DNA of 64,000 nt, taken from contig JAHDLO010000026.1 in NCBI GenBank assembly GCA_018432235.1, positions 62,001 through 126,000 of the forward strand. The letters are read 5' to 3'. The position numbers and the translations under genes are program-made. The notes under the pieces were generated by a model that worked only from the letters and a program-made list of their open reading frames with translations, did no database searches and was not told where the DNA came from. Source of the DNA: Clostridiaceae bacterium. GTDB lineage: Bacteria; Bacillota; Clostridia; Peptostreptococcales; Natronincolaceae. Each line of letters starts with the position of its first letter. Positions within the stretch are counted from its first letter, which is position 1. Positions 1 to 8,841 of this stretch are shown here, in pieces.

Positions 1-31
1 TATGCTGATGACTATTGAAGGGGATGAGAAT

Positions 32-535
32 ATGCTAAGGTATGTATTATTAGGATTTTTAGCAAACAACAGCTTAACGGGTTATGATATAAAGCAGGCT
101 ATGCTGCAGAGCACCTCGAATTTCATAAAGGCCAATTTGGGTAGTATTTACCCTACACTTGAAAGGCTAGAGAAGGAAGGCTTAATTGCCTCAATAAGTG
201 CCAGGAACGGTAAGAAGGCTTATGTCATCAATGAGGCTGGCATGGATGCCTTCATAGAATGGTTATCAGAACCAATAGAATTTATGAAATCCCTTGAGGA
301 TATTCTAGCTAAGGTATATTTTTACGGTAATTTGCCTAAGGAAAAAGCTGTGGAGCTGCTGGAGGAGTTAATTAATAATATCAATAAGAGAATTCAATCC
401 TTGATTAGTCTTGAGGCTGAAATTAAAGAAACGGAGGGCTTTTATGAAGCTTCAACCATTAATTTCGGTTTGGAGCATTTAAAATTCATGGTCCAATGGT
501 TTGAAAGGCTGCTAAGAGAGGTTAAGCTGAGATAA
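32..535 (+). CDS. PadR-family transcriptional regulator
   Basis: Predicted DNA-binding regulator of 167 residues. The N-terminal part (about residues 1-80) is a PadR winged helix: it opens MLRYVLLGFL, has the LTGYDIK segment and the hallmark GSIYPTLERLEKEGLI recognition and wing region, then a wing ending in YVINEAG. Residues about 85-165 form a charged helical C-terminal dimerisation domain of the Vir_C type. The ATG at 32 is preceded by AAGGGG at a suitable distance, so I prefer it over the ATG at position 2, which abuts the window edge. The gene stands alone and ends at a hairpin terminator shared with the convergent ZIP gene. PadR proteins usually repress a nearby transporter or stress gene; its target may lie upstream of the window. 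Confidence 0.9.
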   Translation: MLRYVLLGFLANNSLTGYDIKQAMLQSTSNFIKANLGSIYPTLERLEKEGLIASISARNGKKAYVINEAGMDAFIEWLSEPIEFMKSLEDILAKVYFYGNLPKEKAVELLEELINNINKRIQSLISLEAEIKETEGFYEASTINFGLEHLKFMVQWFERLLREVKLR

Positions 536-585
536 ATTACTGCATAAGTCTATTAAAATATTTTAATCAAACAAAAAATAACGGA

Positions 586-613
586 AGACAGATTCGGGGA
601 GTGAATCTGTCTT
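586..613. terminator. Bidirectional intrinsic terminator
   Basis: A perfect 11-bp stem (AAGACAGATTC / GAATCTGTCTT) with a 6-nt loop is followed by TTT on the plus strand. It lies between the convergent PadR and ZIP genes and probably ends both transcripts. Confidence 0.8.
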
Positions 614-639
614 TTTAGAACTTCTGGTTTGACCTGTCA

Positions 640-1458
640 TTAAATCAACAAAACCAGGCTAACAGCCATGACGATCATTCCTAATATAAGACCATACACT
701 GACAGATGATGGTCGCCATATTCTCTGGCTGCAGGCAAAAGCTGGTCAAAGGAGATAAATACCATAATTCCCCCTACTGCTGCGAAGGCAATGCCGAAGA
801 TGGTGTCCGTCATAAAGGGGGCCAGCAGCAGATAGCCTATTATGGCGCCTATTGGCTCCGCCAGACCGGATAAGAAGGAATATCTAAAGGCCTTCATACG
901 ACTTCCTGTAGCATAATAAATAGGTACAGATACGGCTATTCCCTCGGGTATATTGTGTATCGCTATTGCTATGGCGATGCTCACCCCTAAGGCTGGGTCC
1001 TTCAAGGCAGATATCAGAGTAGCAAAGCCCTCTGGAAAGTTATGAATGGCTACTGCCAGGGCGGTTAAAATCCCCATTCTATACAGCTTTCTTTCATCCT
1101 TATTCTCACTGTCCTCCGGTGGCGTCGCCATTTTTTCATGGTCCTCATGGGCGGAGGTTTCCATAGAGGGGGTCAGCTTGTCAATTAAGCTGATTAAAAA
1201 CATGCCGCCGAAAAAAGCTAATATTGTTACCCAGAGTCCCAATTTTTCTCCCAATTCTATGATCAAGGCCTCTTTGGCCTTAAAGAAAATCTCTATCATG
1301 GAGACATATATCATTACACCTGCTGAAAAACCAAGGGAAGCGGAAAGAAATCGTTTATTAGTTCGCTTGGTAAATAATGCGATAACACTGCCTATACCGG
1401 TAGAAAGACCTGCAAATATGGTTAATCCGAAAGCTAATATCAAACCTCCATTTTCCAT
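640..1458 (-). CDS. ZIP-family divalent metal transporter (ZupT-like)
   Basis: Integral membrane importer for zinc and possibly other divalent metals. The 272-residue protein has about eight hydrophobic segments. It shows the two ZIP metal-site motifs HNFPEG (about residues 139-144, TM4) and HNIPEG (about 168-173, TM5), and a His/Glu-rich cytoplasmic loop (HEDHE, about 104-108). Length matches bacterial ZupT/GufA-type ZIPs. The ATG at 1458 is preceded by AGGAGG on the minus strand. It is divergent from the DtxR/MntR-type regulator at 1624, with about 165 bp between them, suggesting metal-dependent repression by that neighbour. This link is inference; metal specificity cannot be read from the sequence. 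Confidence 0.92.
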   Translation of the reverse strand: MENGGLILAFGLTIFAGLSTGIGSVIALFTKRTNKRFLSASLGFSAGVMIYVSMIEIFFKAKEALIIELGEKLGLWVTILAFFGGMFLISLIDKLTPSMETSAHEDHEKMATPPEDSENKDERKLYRMGILTALAVAIHNFPEGFATLISALKDPALGVSIAIAIAIHNIPEGIAVSVPIYYATGSRMKAFRYSFLSGLAEPIGAIIGYLLLAPFMTDTIFGIAFAAVGGIMVFISFDQLLPAAREYGDHHLSVYGLILGMIVMAVSLVLLI

Positions 1459-1623
1459 TCAATGACCTCCTATATAAAAAATTATATTAAAGTAAGTTTT
1501 TTAGCAGCAGGTAACTTTTCACTAATATCAGACTATGAAGGTCTTTGAAATGTGTTACTGTTTTCATAATTAATTTTCAGTAGCATATTCTTTATTATTA
1601 GGTATGGAAAGGAAGGTGGTTAT

Positions 1624-2064
1624 GTGGCGGATGATAATAAAGAAAAACTAACATATTCGATGGAGGATTACATAGAGATGATATACAGACTGTCCCTGAC
1701 CTCTGGCTATACAAGGCCACAGGAGGTTGCTAGAAGGCTGCAGGTCCAGCCGCCATCTGCAACAAGAATGATACAGAAGCTGGCAGGAATCGGATTGGTA
1801 AATTATCAGAGATATGGTGTAGTTACCTTGACAGAGGAGGGTAAGCAAAAGGGCCATCTTTTACTGAAGAGGCATAATATCATTGAGACCTTTCTAAAAG
1901 CAATTGGAGTGACTAAAGGAATATTGGAGGAGACGGAAAAGATAGAGCACACCATCAGTAAGGAAACCTTAATATGTATAGCAGATTTGACAAGCTTTTT
2001 TGAGGAAAATCAAGAAATAGTAAAAAAATTTAGTAATTACAAACGATCAAGAAATAGAAAATGA
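1624..2064 (+). CDS. DtxR/MntR-family metal-dependent regulator
   Basis: Metal-responsive DNA-binding protein of 146 residues. Residues about 10-70 are the winged HTH typical of the family (YSMEDYIEMIYRL, then VARRLQVQPPSATRMIQKL). Residues about 75-140 form the helical dimerisation and metal-binding domain (LTEEGKQKGHLLLKRHNIIETFL, shown in part as KGHLLLKRHNIIE, and EKIEHTISKETL). It lacks the C-terminal SH3-like domain of DtxR, so its length is MntR-like. GTG at 1624 is the start; an ATG at 1622 is out of frame, and GGAAGGTGG lies just upstream. Its position divergent from a ZIP transporter suggests that gene is a target. Confidence 0.9.
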   Translation: MADDNKEKLTYSMEDYIEMIYRLSLTSGYTRPQEVARRLQVQPPSATRMIQKLAGIGLVNYQRYGVVTLTEEGKQKGHLLLKRHNIIETFLKAIGVTKGILEETEKIEHTISKETLICIADLTSFFEENQEIVKKFSNYKRSRNRK

Positions 2065-2076
2065 TAAGAATGATCG

Positions 2077-2112
2077 ACTGCTTACGCTACCATCGGCTAA
2101 AGCAGTTTTTTT
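2077..2112 (+). terminator. Intrinsic terminator after the DtxR-type gene
   Basis: ACTGCTT pairs with AAGCAGT around a GC-containing inner loop and is followed by seven T residues (2106-2112). It directly abuts the palindromic repeat starting in that T tract. Confidence 0.7.
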
Positions 2113-2166
2113 ATTGTATAAGAAAGTCCTATTTTTTTACTATGAATTCTTATACAATGGGGGGTT
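2106..2166. repeat. Dispersed palindromic intergenic repeat, copy 1
   Basis: A perfect 12-bp inverted repeat (ATTGTATAAGAA at 2113-2124, TTCTTATACAAT at 2147-2158) with a 22-nt loop is followed by GGGGGG. The T tract plus left arm through TCCTATTT (29 bases) recurs exactly at 8540-8568, so this is a repeated element and not just a local hairpin. The rest of the gap (about 2170-2395) holds no gene I can support, only AT-rich leader sequence for the chemoreceptor. Confidence 0.75.
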
Positions 2167-2395
2167 GAGCAGTAAATGAGACAAAAGCACTATAATTTTA
2201 CATAATTCGATAAAAATTGACATGTTTTGCAGGATTATTCAAAAATAGATAGAATTAATATATGACAATTAGAAAAATACAAAATATTCAGCAAATTAAT
2301 AGTTTTACGAGCAGCTTCCACTCAGCCGGGACAAACAAAGCTTTATCACAATAGTACAAGGATTTAATAAATTATATTTGTAGGAGGGACTTTTA

Positions 2396-4411
2396 ATGAA
2401 GAGCATCAAGTCAAATCTCATTATTTATTTTTCTGTATTAATATTAATGATAACGATTGTATTAGGCTACACATCCATAGCAACAGCGGGAGCTGCACTG
2501 AAAAATGAGGTTGCCAAGGGCGTTGAAGGATTGGCAGTGGAGGGCAGTAGATTAATTAAATCAAGAATAGATACAGAGTATACCTATCTTGAAGGAGTTG
2601 CCGCCAGAGAGGTTTTTACCAGTCCAGATACGTCAATTGAGGAAAAAATGGACTTTTTATTAGATATAGAAAAGCAGATATCAGGTTACCTAAGATTGGG
2701 CATAGCGAATGAGGAAGGACAGCTTTTATTCACGGATTCTTTTCAAACAGATGCCGTTGGTACTGATGTCAACAGCAGAGATTATTTTAAGGCTTCCATT
2801 GTCGGCAAAAGAGGGATACTAACGCCGACAGTAAGTATAAATCCTGCCGATAATGGCGCTGTAATCATGGTTCTATCTGTGCCTATCATCAGCAACAATC
2901 AGGTAATAGGTGTTCTTGTGGGGGTAAAGGATGCCAATTTTTTAAATCAGTTATCGGATGATATGGGCTTTGGCAGCACGGGATTTGCCTATATTATCGA
3001 GGATAGTGGTGTCGTGATAGCACATCCCGACAGAGAAATGGTGATCAATCAGTTTAATCCTCTGACTTCTCAGGAGGAGGCCTACGGATCACTTTCCAAG
3101 GCCTTTGAAAAGATCATCGCACAAAAAACTGGCATGGAGAGCTACAAGTTAGATGCTATGGTTTATTATTCTGGCTTTGCACCTATTTCCGGCACAAATT
3201 GGATACTAGTTCTAACCGCCGTTGAGGATGAGGTTCTGGCAGCAATTCCTATTCTTCGAAGGAATAGTATAATTTTGGCTGTAATTGTTTTAGTCGTAGG
3301 GGTATTAATGTGTTATTTGATTGGCAATTCTATTACAAAGCCAATTATAAAAACGGTAGAGTACTCAAGACATATTTCAAATCTTGACATTAGTCACGAT
3401 TTCCCTGATGATCTGTTGAATAGAAAGGATGAATTGGGTACCTTAGCCCTTGCCTTCCAAAGCGTTATAGACAGTCTAAGAGCCTTTATTATACAAATCA
3501 ACGAAAGCTCGCAGCTGCTGGCCTCCTCTTCGGAGGAGTTGACGGCCATCAGTCAGCAGTCAGCTATTGCTTCCGGGGAGGTAGCAAGAACCATAGAAGA
3601 AATTGCCAGGGGTGCCAGCGAGCAAGCAAGCGATACTGAAAAAGGTGCATCTCATATTTCAGAGTTAGGTGAACTGATACACGAGGATCAGGATCATATG
3701 AAGGACTTGAATATTGCCTCAAATGAAATAGATCGATTGAAGAGTGAAGGGTTTGAAATTTTGACGGGGCTGGTGAAAAAAACTGAGGCCAATAATAAGG
3801 CTGCCAGGGAAATAAAAGAAATCATAATAAATACAGATGCCAGTGCAACTAAAATAAAGGCTGCAAGTGAAATGATTAGAAATATTGCAGAACAGACAAA
3901 TCTGCTGGCCTTGAATGCAGCAATAGAAGCCGCTAGAGCAGGAGAGGCAGGCAGGGGGTTTGCAGTCGTAGCTGGTGAAATAAAGAAGCTGGCAGAGCAA
4001 TCTGATCTCTTTACCAATGATATAGCTGCTGTTATAATGGAGCTTATGGAAAAAACCGAAAGGGCAGTAGCAACTATGGAGGAGGTAAGCGTCACAACAC
4101 TTTCTCAGACAGAGGGCGTCAATTTGACAAATGCCAAGTTTACCGGCATAGCAGATGCCATAGAAGGCATGAAGCAGGTCATAGGTGGTCTTAATGAATC
4201 AGGAGTGAAAATGGAGGAGAAGAGAAATCAGATTATATCTATAATTGAAAATCTGTCGGCTACCTCACAGGAAAATGCTGCAGGCACGCAAGAGGCTTCT
4301 GCATCTGTAGAGCAGCAATTGGCCTCAATGGAGGAAATTTCGCATTCAAGTGAAGCTTTGGCTAAGCTGGCAGAGGATATGCAGATGAGTATAGCAAGAT
4401 TCAAATATTAA
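2396..4411 (+). CDS. Methyl-accepting chemotaxis protein, dCache-type sensor
   Basis: Transmembrane chemoreceptor of 671 residues. An N-terminal TM helix (about 7-29) is followed by an extracellular double-Cache sensor (about 35-280; [15 protein letters not shown] and [15 protein letters not shown] are Cache-like), a second TM (about 284-308), HAMP (about 309-362) and the cytoplasmic signalling coiled coil. The hairpin tip contains [20 protein letters not shown] and [18 protein letters not shown], the CheA/CheW contact region. The ATG is preceded by GTAGGAGGG. Cache domains often bind amino acids or organic acids, but the ligand is unknown. No che genes lie in the window. It ends in a terminator shared with tupA. 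Confidence 0.95.
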   Translation: MKSIKSNLIIYFSVLILMITIVLGYTSIATAGAALKNEVAKGVEGLAVEGSRLIKSRIDTEYTYLEGVAAREVFTSPDTSIEEKMDFLLDIEKQISGYLRLGIANEEGQLLFTDSFQTDAVGTDVNSRDYFKASIVGKRGILTPTVSINPADNGAVIMVLSVPIISNNQVIGVLVGVKDANFLNQLSDDMGFGSTGFAYIIEDSGVVIAHPDREMVINQFNPLTSQEEAYGSLSKAFEKIIAQKTGMESYKLDAMVYYSGFAPISGTNWILVLTAVEDEVLAAIPILRRNSIILAVIVLVVGVLMCYLIGNSITKPIIKTVEYSRHISNLDISHDFPDDLLNRKDELGTLALAFQSVIDSLRAFIIQINESSQLLASSSEELTAISQQSAIASGEVARTIEEIARGASEQASDTEKGASHISELGELIHEDQDHMKDLNIASNEIDRLKSEGFEILTGLVKKTEANNKAAREIKEIIINTDASATKIKAASEMIRNIAEQTNLLALNAAIEAARAGEAGRGFAVVAGEIKKLAEQSDLFTNDIAAVIMELMEKTERAVATMEEVSVTTLSQTEGVNLTNAKFTGIADAIEGMKQVIGGLNESGVKMEEKRNQIISIIENLSATSQENAAGTQEASASVEQQLASMEEISHSSEALAKLAEDMQMSIARFKY

Positions 4412-4434
4412 AGGCAAATAATTAAGAAACAAGA

Positions 4435-4465
4435 AAAGAACATATCCATTAGGAATATGTTCTTT
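4435..4465. terminator. Bidirectional terminator between chemoreceptor and tupA
   Basis: AAAGAACATAT (4435-4445) and ATATGTTCTTT (4455-4465) form an 11-bp stem with a short loop; T tracts occur on both strands. It separates two convergent genes. Confidence 0.8.
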
Positions 4466-4488
4466 TTCTATTATTTCCTATAATATAC

Positions 4489-5370
4489 CTATTTTTTGAA
4501 ATTAGGTATAAATAATGATTGTCCAAATTCTTCCTTACCAAATTCAGCAATTAGTTCCTGACCCTTGTCAGATAGCATCCAATCGATAAAGGCCTGAGCA
4601 CCCTCATGATTGATTTTTTCGCTTTTTTCAGGGTTAACTGCAATAATACCGTATTGATTAAATAGCTGTACATCACCTTCAACGACAACCTCTAAGTCGA
4701 TATTATTCATCATGGAAAGGTAGGTTGCCCTGTCGGCAAGGGTGTAGCCCTGCATTTCGTCCGCCATCTGAATGACATCTCCCATACCCTTACCAGCAGA
4801 AACATACCATTGCCCTTCAGGGGTTATACCTGCGTTCTTCCAATGGGTTAATTCTGCCTTATGGGTTCCGGAGTCATCGCCACGGGAAACAAATACGCCT
4901 TCTCCCTCTGCGATTAGCTGGAAGGCCTTGATAACATCGGCCTTGGCATTCTCTGAAAGCTTCAATGGATCTTCCTTCGGTCCCAGTATAACGAAGTCAT
5001 TATACATAACCTCAAAACGCTCCAGTCCATGCCCAGCTTCAACAAAGGCGATTTCAGATGCCTTAGCATGTGCCAGAATAACATCAGCGTCACCGTCTTC
5101 TCCAAGCTTTATAGCCTGTCCGGAACCAACGGCAACCACCTTAACCGCCACTCCAGTATCTTCTTTGAATTTAGGCAGTAGAAAATCCAAAAGTCCACTG
5201 TTCTCAGTACTGGTGGTGGTGGATAGTATGATTGAGGTATTAGCCAGCGGCTTTTCTTCTTCAGGATCAGGCGTAGGCGAGACTGAAGGCGCTGTTTGAC
5301 TACATCCAATGGCAAAAACCAATAGCATAGTCATTACTAAGGATAGTGCGATTAATGATTTTTTTTTCAT
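4489..5370 (-). CDS. tupA: Tungstate ABC transporter substrate-binding lipoprotein
   Basis: Extracytoplasmic oxyanion receptor anchored as a lipoprotein. The 293-residue protein has a signal peptide with lipobox AIGC (Cys about 23). The mature N terminus carries STTTSTENSGLL, the ligand-binding TTTS motif typical of TupA/WtpA-like PBP-II proteins; VAVGSGQAIKLGEDGDADV and SRGDDSGTHKAE are further family motifs. The ligand is inferred as tungstate, with molybdate as the alternative. The gene stands alone: the permease and ATPase genes (tupB, tupC) are not adjacent, because the next gene downstream is a convergent chemoreceptor. Upstream is a Moco/Tuco-like riboswitch with a terminator, which supports a role in Mo/W cofactor supply. 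Confidence 0.9.
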   Translation of the reverse strand: MKKKSLIALSLVMTMLLVFAIGCSQTAPSVSPTPDPEEEKPLANTSIILSTTTSTENSGLLDFLLPKFKEDTGVAVKVVAVGSGQAIKLGEDGDADVILAHAKASEIAFVEAGHGLERFEVMYNDFVILGPKEDPLKLSENAKADVIKAFQLIAEGEGVFVSRGDDSGTHKAELTHWKNAGITPEGQWYVSAGKGMGDVIQMADEMQGYTLADRATYLSMMNNIDLEVVVEGDVQLFNQYGIIAVNPEKSEKINHEGAQAFIDWMLSDKGQELIAEFGKEEFGQSLFIPNFKK

Positions 5371-5439
5371 GATTTAATTTCCCCCTTTATTTATTACATA
5401 TCAGCTCTACAGGGTTCCCATTATTGGATGACTGGAACT

Positions 5440-5469
5440 AAAAAAACGTCTTCATAAAAGGAAGACGTT
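5440..5469 (-). terminator. Riboswitch expression-platform terminator of tupA
   Basis: On the minus strand AACGTCTTC (5469-5461) and GAAGACGTT (5453-5445) form a 9-bp stem with a 7-nt loop, running into seven U residues. It sits between the aptamer-like RNA and the tupA start, so it would act as a regulated leader terminator. Confidence 0.8.
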
Positions 5470-5479
5470 AATAACTTGG

Positions 5480-5598
5480 CATAATACCAATCTAAGCTCC
5501 TTTCCACAACGGGAGGCATTGAAGTTTCCCACAATACCCTAACGGCCAGTACTTCGTAGATATATCCTTAGAATTATCTGGCTCGGAGAATATGTAAC
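5480..5598 (-). promoter_or_regulatory. Moco/Tuco-type riboswitch in the tupA leader
   Basis: Reading the minus strand from about 5598, the leader contains CTCCGAGCCAG, then GGCCGTTAGGG, then GCCTCCCGTTGTGGAAAGGA (5516-5497). These blocks match what I remember of the molybdenum/tungsten cofactor RNA motif, in which CCTCCC and GGAAAGGAG are highly conserved. It lies between a consensus promoter and an intrinsic terminator upstream of a tungstate-binding protein gene, the expected genomic setting. The Moco versus Tuco subclass was not resolved. A covariance search with Rfam RF01055 would decide. Confidence 0.75.
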
Positions 5599-5605
5599 TA
5601 GTTTG

Positions 5606-5634
5606 ATTATATTTTTTTTTATAAAAATTGTCAA
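5606..5634 (-). promoter_or_regulatory. Consensus sigma-A promoter for the tupA leader
   Basis: On the minus strand TTGACA (5634-5629) and TATAAT (5611-5606) are separated by exactly 17 bp. Transcription would start near 5598, immediately before the riboswitch-like RNA. Confidence 0.85.
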
Positions 5635-5788
5635 TAAATTGATAAAAAATTATCATAAAATAAGACTCATATCAAACGAATTCTTCAGAATAAAATAAAA
5701 ATTCTAAATAAGAAGGAGTATATGAAATTATGTTGAAATATGTCTTACATGAGAAAATAAAAGCAAACGGATTTAGGAGGATTTTACT

Positions 5789-6616
5789 ATGTCTAATGAT
5801 AGAGCAATATTGGAAAGCTGGATTCAGATAGGCGGCAGCATACAAGAGTTATTGGATGAGGATGCCATTATAGGTATATCAGACCGTGAAACCTTCTTAA
5901 GGTATTATCCTGGCAAGGAGTTAGATGTGAGAGCCAAGGAGGGAGAGTCTTTGAAGAAAGGCGATGCCATGTACGAATGTCTCCAAAAGAATCAAAAACT
6001 CGTGCAGGTAATACCAAAGGAAGTACTTGGTATACCCTTTAAATCCATCACGATACCTATAAGAAATGAGAAGGGTGAAGCTATAGGCACTGTAAGCTTG
6101 GGTAAGAGCTTGAAAAAGCAAAACGAGCATCATGAGCAAATCAATAGTATAGCCGCTGCATTAGAAGAAATAACAGCAAGTATTGAAGAAATATCCGGTG
6201 GTGCTGGCAAAATTGCATCGGCATCAGAGGATATTAATAAGAAAAGTGAAGATACCTACCTTCAAATGGGTCAGACGGACACGATCTTAAAATATATTCA
6301 GGGAATATCAGATCAGACCAATCTTTTAGGCTTGAACGCAGCAATTGAAGCCGCCAGAGCAGGTGAACACGGTAGAGGCTTCTCGGTTGTCGCTGAAGAA
6401 ATTAGAAAGCTGTCGACGGAGACAAAAAAAGCTGTTGCCAATATAAGCAATATATTATCCAGCATAAAGTCCTCTGTAGAAGATACAAATCGTCTTGTAG
6501 CTGACACCACCTCTATTACGAAGCTGCAGGCAGAGTCTACGGATCAAATTTTAGGGGCATTGGAGGAGCTTAACTCAGCCACCACGATATTATCTGATAT
6601 GGCGAAGGCGTTATAA
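5789..6616 (+). CDS. Short soluble methyl-accepting chemotaxis protein
   Basis: Cytoplasmic chemoreceptor-like protein of 275 residues with no membrane segment or HAMP domain. Residues about 1-115 form a compact PAS/Cache-like sensor (ending in [20 protein letters not shown]). Residues about 120-275 are a shortened MCP signalling domain with the tip [20 protein letters not shown] and [18 protein letters not shown]. This is well below the 500-700 residues of typical receptors, but such short soluble receptors are common in Clostridia. The start ATG follows GGATTTAGGAGGA. It lies between tupA and two PAS kinases in a sensor-rich block; the ligand is unknown. Confidence 0.9.
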   Translation: MSNDRAILESWIQIGGSIQELLDEDAIIGISDRETFLRYYPGKELDVRAKEGESLKKGDAMYECLQKNQKLVQVIPKEVLGIPFKSITIPIRNEKGEAIGTVSLGKSLKKQNEHHEQINSIAAALEEITASIEEISGGAGKIASASEDINKKSEDTYLQMGQTDTILKYIQGISDQTNLLGLNAAIEAARAGEHGRGFSVVAEEIRKLSTETKKAVANISNILSSIKSSVEDTNRLVADTTSITKLQAESTDQILGALEELNSATTILSDMAKAL

Positions 6617-6778
6617 ATTGTACAAAATAGTATTGCCACTAATTTTAAAATGCGATTAGTGGTATTTTTGTCCTATATTGCTGTTAAAAAAAGGAAAGCG
6701 CCCTCGTCTGTTGAATTAAGTAGCATCATGAGTTTTACTGATGAGACTGCAGTACTATATTCTACTAGGGGGATGCTT

Positions 6779-8494
6779 ATGTGTGATATACCTTCTTTAT
6801 ATCAATCAGAAATCGATCAAGATAATTTTAATGAGGATCTCAAGAAGCTTGTGGAGAAGTTCCAGATAGTATCAGATCATATTGCCAGCTGGGAGTATTG
6901 GCTAAACGCCAAGGGAGAATTTGTATACATATCCCCCTGGTGTGAAAAGCTATCTGGATATACGCCTGAGGAATTTTTTAATGATAGAGAGCTTATTATG
7001 AATATCATTCATCCCAATGATAGATGGTTGCTAAGACAGCATATAAACGAAAATTCCATGAGCGAGGAGACCGCCAGCATTGAGTTTCGTATAATTAACC
7101 GCAACGGTGAGGTTATATGGGTAAATCATACCTGTCAGTCGGTTTATAGTCGTGAGGGCATTTTTCTGGGAAGACGAGTCAGTAATAGAGATATTACAGA
7201 ATATAAGGTATTGGAGATAAAATTAAAGGAGGCTGAGGAGCGCTGGCAGTTTGCTCTGGAGGGAAGTGGCGACGGCGTTTGGGATTGGAATTTAAAAACT
7301 AATGCTGTATTTTATTCAAAGCAGTATAAATCTATGCTGGGCTATGATGATCACGAGTTTATAAATACCTTTGAAGAATGGAAAAAAAGAATCCATCCGG
7401 AGGATTTAAGCTGGGTAATGAAGGAATTTGAAAGGCATATTAGTGGAAAAACCTCCTATCTCTCCTTGGAATATAGACTTAGGTGTAAGGATGGCAGCTA
7501 CAAATGGATATTTTCCAGAGGTAAGGTTATCACCTACGATACCGATAGTAAACCGATTCGAATCGTTGGCACTCAAGCCGATATTACAGATAGAAAAAAG
7601 GCTGAAGAAACTGTTATGAACATCATGATGGAGAATAAAAAGCTCCTAAACAAGACAATAGAGTATGATAGAATGAAGACTGAGTTTTTTTCAAATATAT
7701 CCCATGAATTTAAAACACCCCTCAATGTCATACTGGGAACGCTGCAGCTACTGTTACTGTTGTTGAAGGAGGTCCCTTTACGTAAAATACGAGACAAATT
7801 TGAAAGAAAGCTGATGCTGATGAAGCAAAACTGCTATAGACTGCTAAGGTTAATCAATAACTTGATTGATATGACAAAAATAGATTCAGGGTACTTAGAG
7901 ATGGAGCTGGACAACTATGACATTATTGATGTAATCAAAAATATCACACTCTCGATACAGGATTACGTGGAGAATAAGAGGATTACTTTGACATTTAACT
8001 CATCGATACCGGAAAGAGTAATAGCCTGTGATCCCGATAAAATTGAAAGAATCCTCCTTAATTTGCTGTCTAATGCCATAAAATTTACTAATACAGGCGG
8101 TAAAATAGAAATCAACATCACTGAAGAGGATAAGATGCTTCTAATAGCGGTAAAGGATACTGGTATAGGAATTCCAGCAAATAAGCTCCCCTATATATTT
8201 GATCGGTTTGCTCAGGTGGATAAATCCCTTACCCGGAATCATGAGGGCAGCGGAATTGGTCTTACTATTGTTAAATCATTGGTGGAGCTGCATCATGGTA
8301 CGGTATCCGTTAAAAGTGCACATGGCGGGGGAAGTGAGTTCATCGTAAGGCTGCCAATACATGTCTTCCAAAAGGAGCATAATAGTGTTGAAGCAAGGGA
8401 TAATTCAAATAATAATCATGTTGAAAAGATTAGTATTGAGTTTTCAGATATTTACTCCCATGGTAAGTTAAGTATTAAGGATGGAATCAAATAA
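6779..8494 (+). CDS. PAS-domain sensor histidine kinase (paralogue 1)
   Basis: Soluble hybrid-free histidine kinase, about 571 residues from the preferred ATG at 6779, which has AGGGGG six bases upstream; the frame stays open back to 6650 but with no good ribosome site. Two PAS/PAC (S-box) repeats fill about 25-285 (WEYWLNAKGEFVYISPWCEK; GDGVWDWNLKTNAVFYSKQY). HisKA carries the phospho-acceptor His in SNISHEFKTPLNVILGTLQL (about residue 309). HATPase_c follows with the N box NLLSNAIKFTN, DTGIGIP and GSGIGLTIVKSLVE. No TM segment and no adjacent response regulator. Its C terminus ends with VEKISIEFSDIYSHGK, shared with the next kinase. Confidence 0.93.
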   Translation: MCDIPSLYQSEIDQDNFNEDLKKLVEKFQIVSDHIASWEYWLNAKGEFVYISPWCEKLSGYTPEEFFNDRELIMNIIHPNDRWLLRQHINENSMSEETASIEFRIINRNGEVIWVNHTCQSVYSREGIFLGRRVSNRDITEYKVLEIKLKEAEERWQFALEGSGDGVWDWNLKTNAVFYSKQYKSMLGYDDHEFINTFEEWKKRIHPEDLSWVMKEFERHISGKTSYLSLEYRLRCKDGSYKWIFSRGKVITYDTDSKPIRIVGTQADITDRKKAEETVMNIMMENKKLLNKTIEYDRMKTEFFSNISHEFKTPLNVILGTLQLLLLLLKEVPLRKIRDKFERKLMLMKQNCYRLLRLINNLIDMTKIDSGYLEMELDNYDIIDVIKNITLSIQDYVENKRITLTFNSSIPERVIACDPDKIERILLNLLSNAIKFTNTGGKIEINITEEDKMLLIAVKDTGIGIPANKLPYIFDRFAQVDKSLTRNHEGSGIGLTIVKSLVELHHGTVSVKSAHGGGSEFIVRLPIHVFQKEHNSVEARDNSNNNHVEKISIEFSDIYSHGKLSIKDGIK

Positions 8495-8539
8495 TACAGG
8501 ATATATGTGGTTGTCTTGGCATTAAAACTGAGACTGCCA

Positions 8540-8600
8540 TTTTTTTATTGTATAAGAAAGTCCTATTTCACACTATAAATTCTTATCCAAAGGGGGGTGT
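8540..8600. repeat. Dispersed palindromic intergenic repeat, copy 2
   Basis: Matches copy 1 exactly over its first 29 bases (T tract, ATTGTATAAGAA, AGTCCTATTT), then diverges moderately. The right arm is TTCTTATCCAAA (8580-8591), now imperfect, followed again by GGGGGG. A weak 5-bp hairpin (TGGCA at 8517-8521, TGCCA at 8535-8539) before the T tract may end the upstream kinase mRNA. The rest of the gap to 8841 shows no gene. Confidence 0.7.
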
Positions 8601-8841
8601 TAAGGGGGGCTTCACTCCTTATGCTTGTTTAAATGTTTGCTTAAATGATAATATTCTACTTTTTTCTCCATAAAAGAGGATTTTTTTAGTATTTATTGAA
8701 TTTAACAATGATACTATAGTAGAGGAAATTTTTACTAAAAAATAGCTGATATATATTATAAATAATCAGGGTCTAATATTTTGATTATGTTAGATGAAGA
8801 TTAAGTTCTGTAGGATTTGTATTGAGATAGGAGAGTACTTG

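Noticed and set aside
1046..1465. 139-residue plus-strand open frame opposite the ZIP gene
   Set aside because: The minus frame carries the ZIP metal motifs; the plus frame has no ribosome site or domain and is an antisense shadow.
5730..5828. Possible 32-codon upstream open frame before the soluble chemoreceptor
   Set aside because: No convincing ribosome site of its own relative to the main start and no conservation data; it runs into the real gene out of frame.
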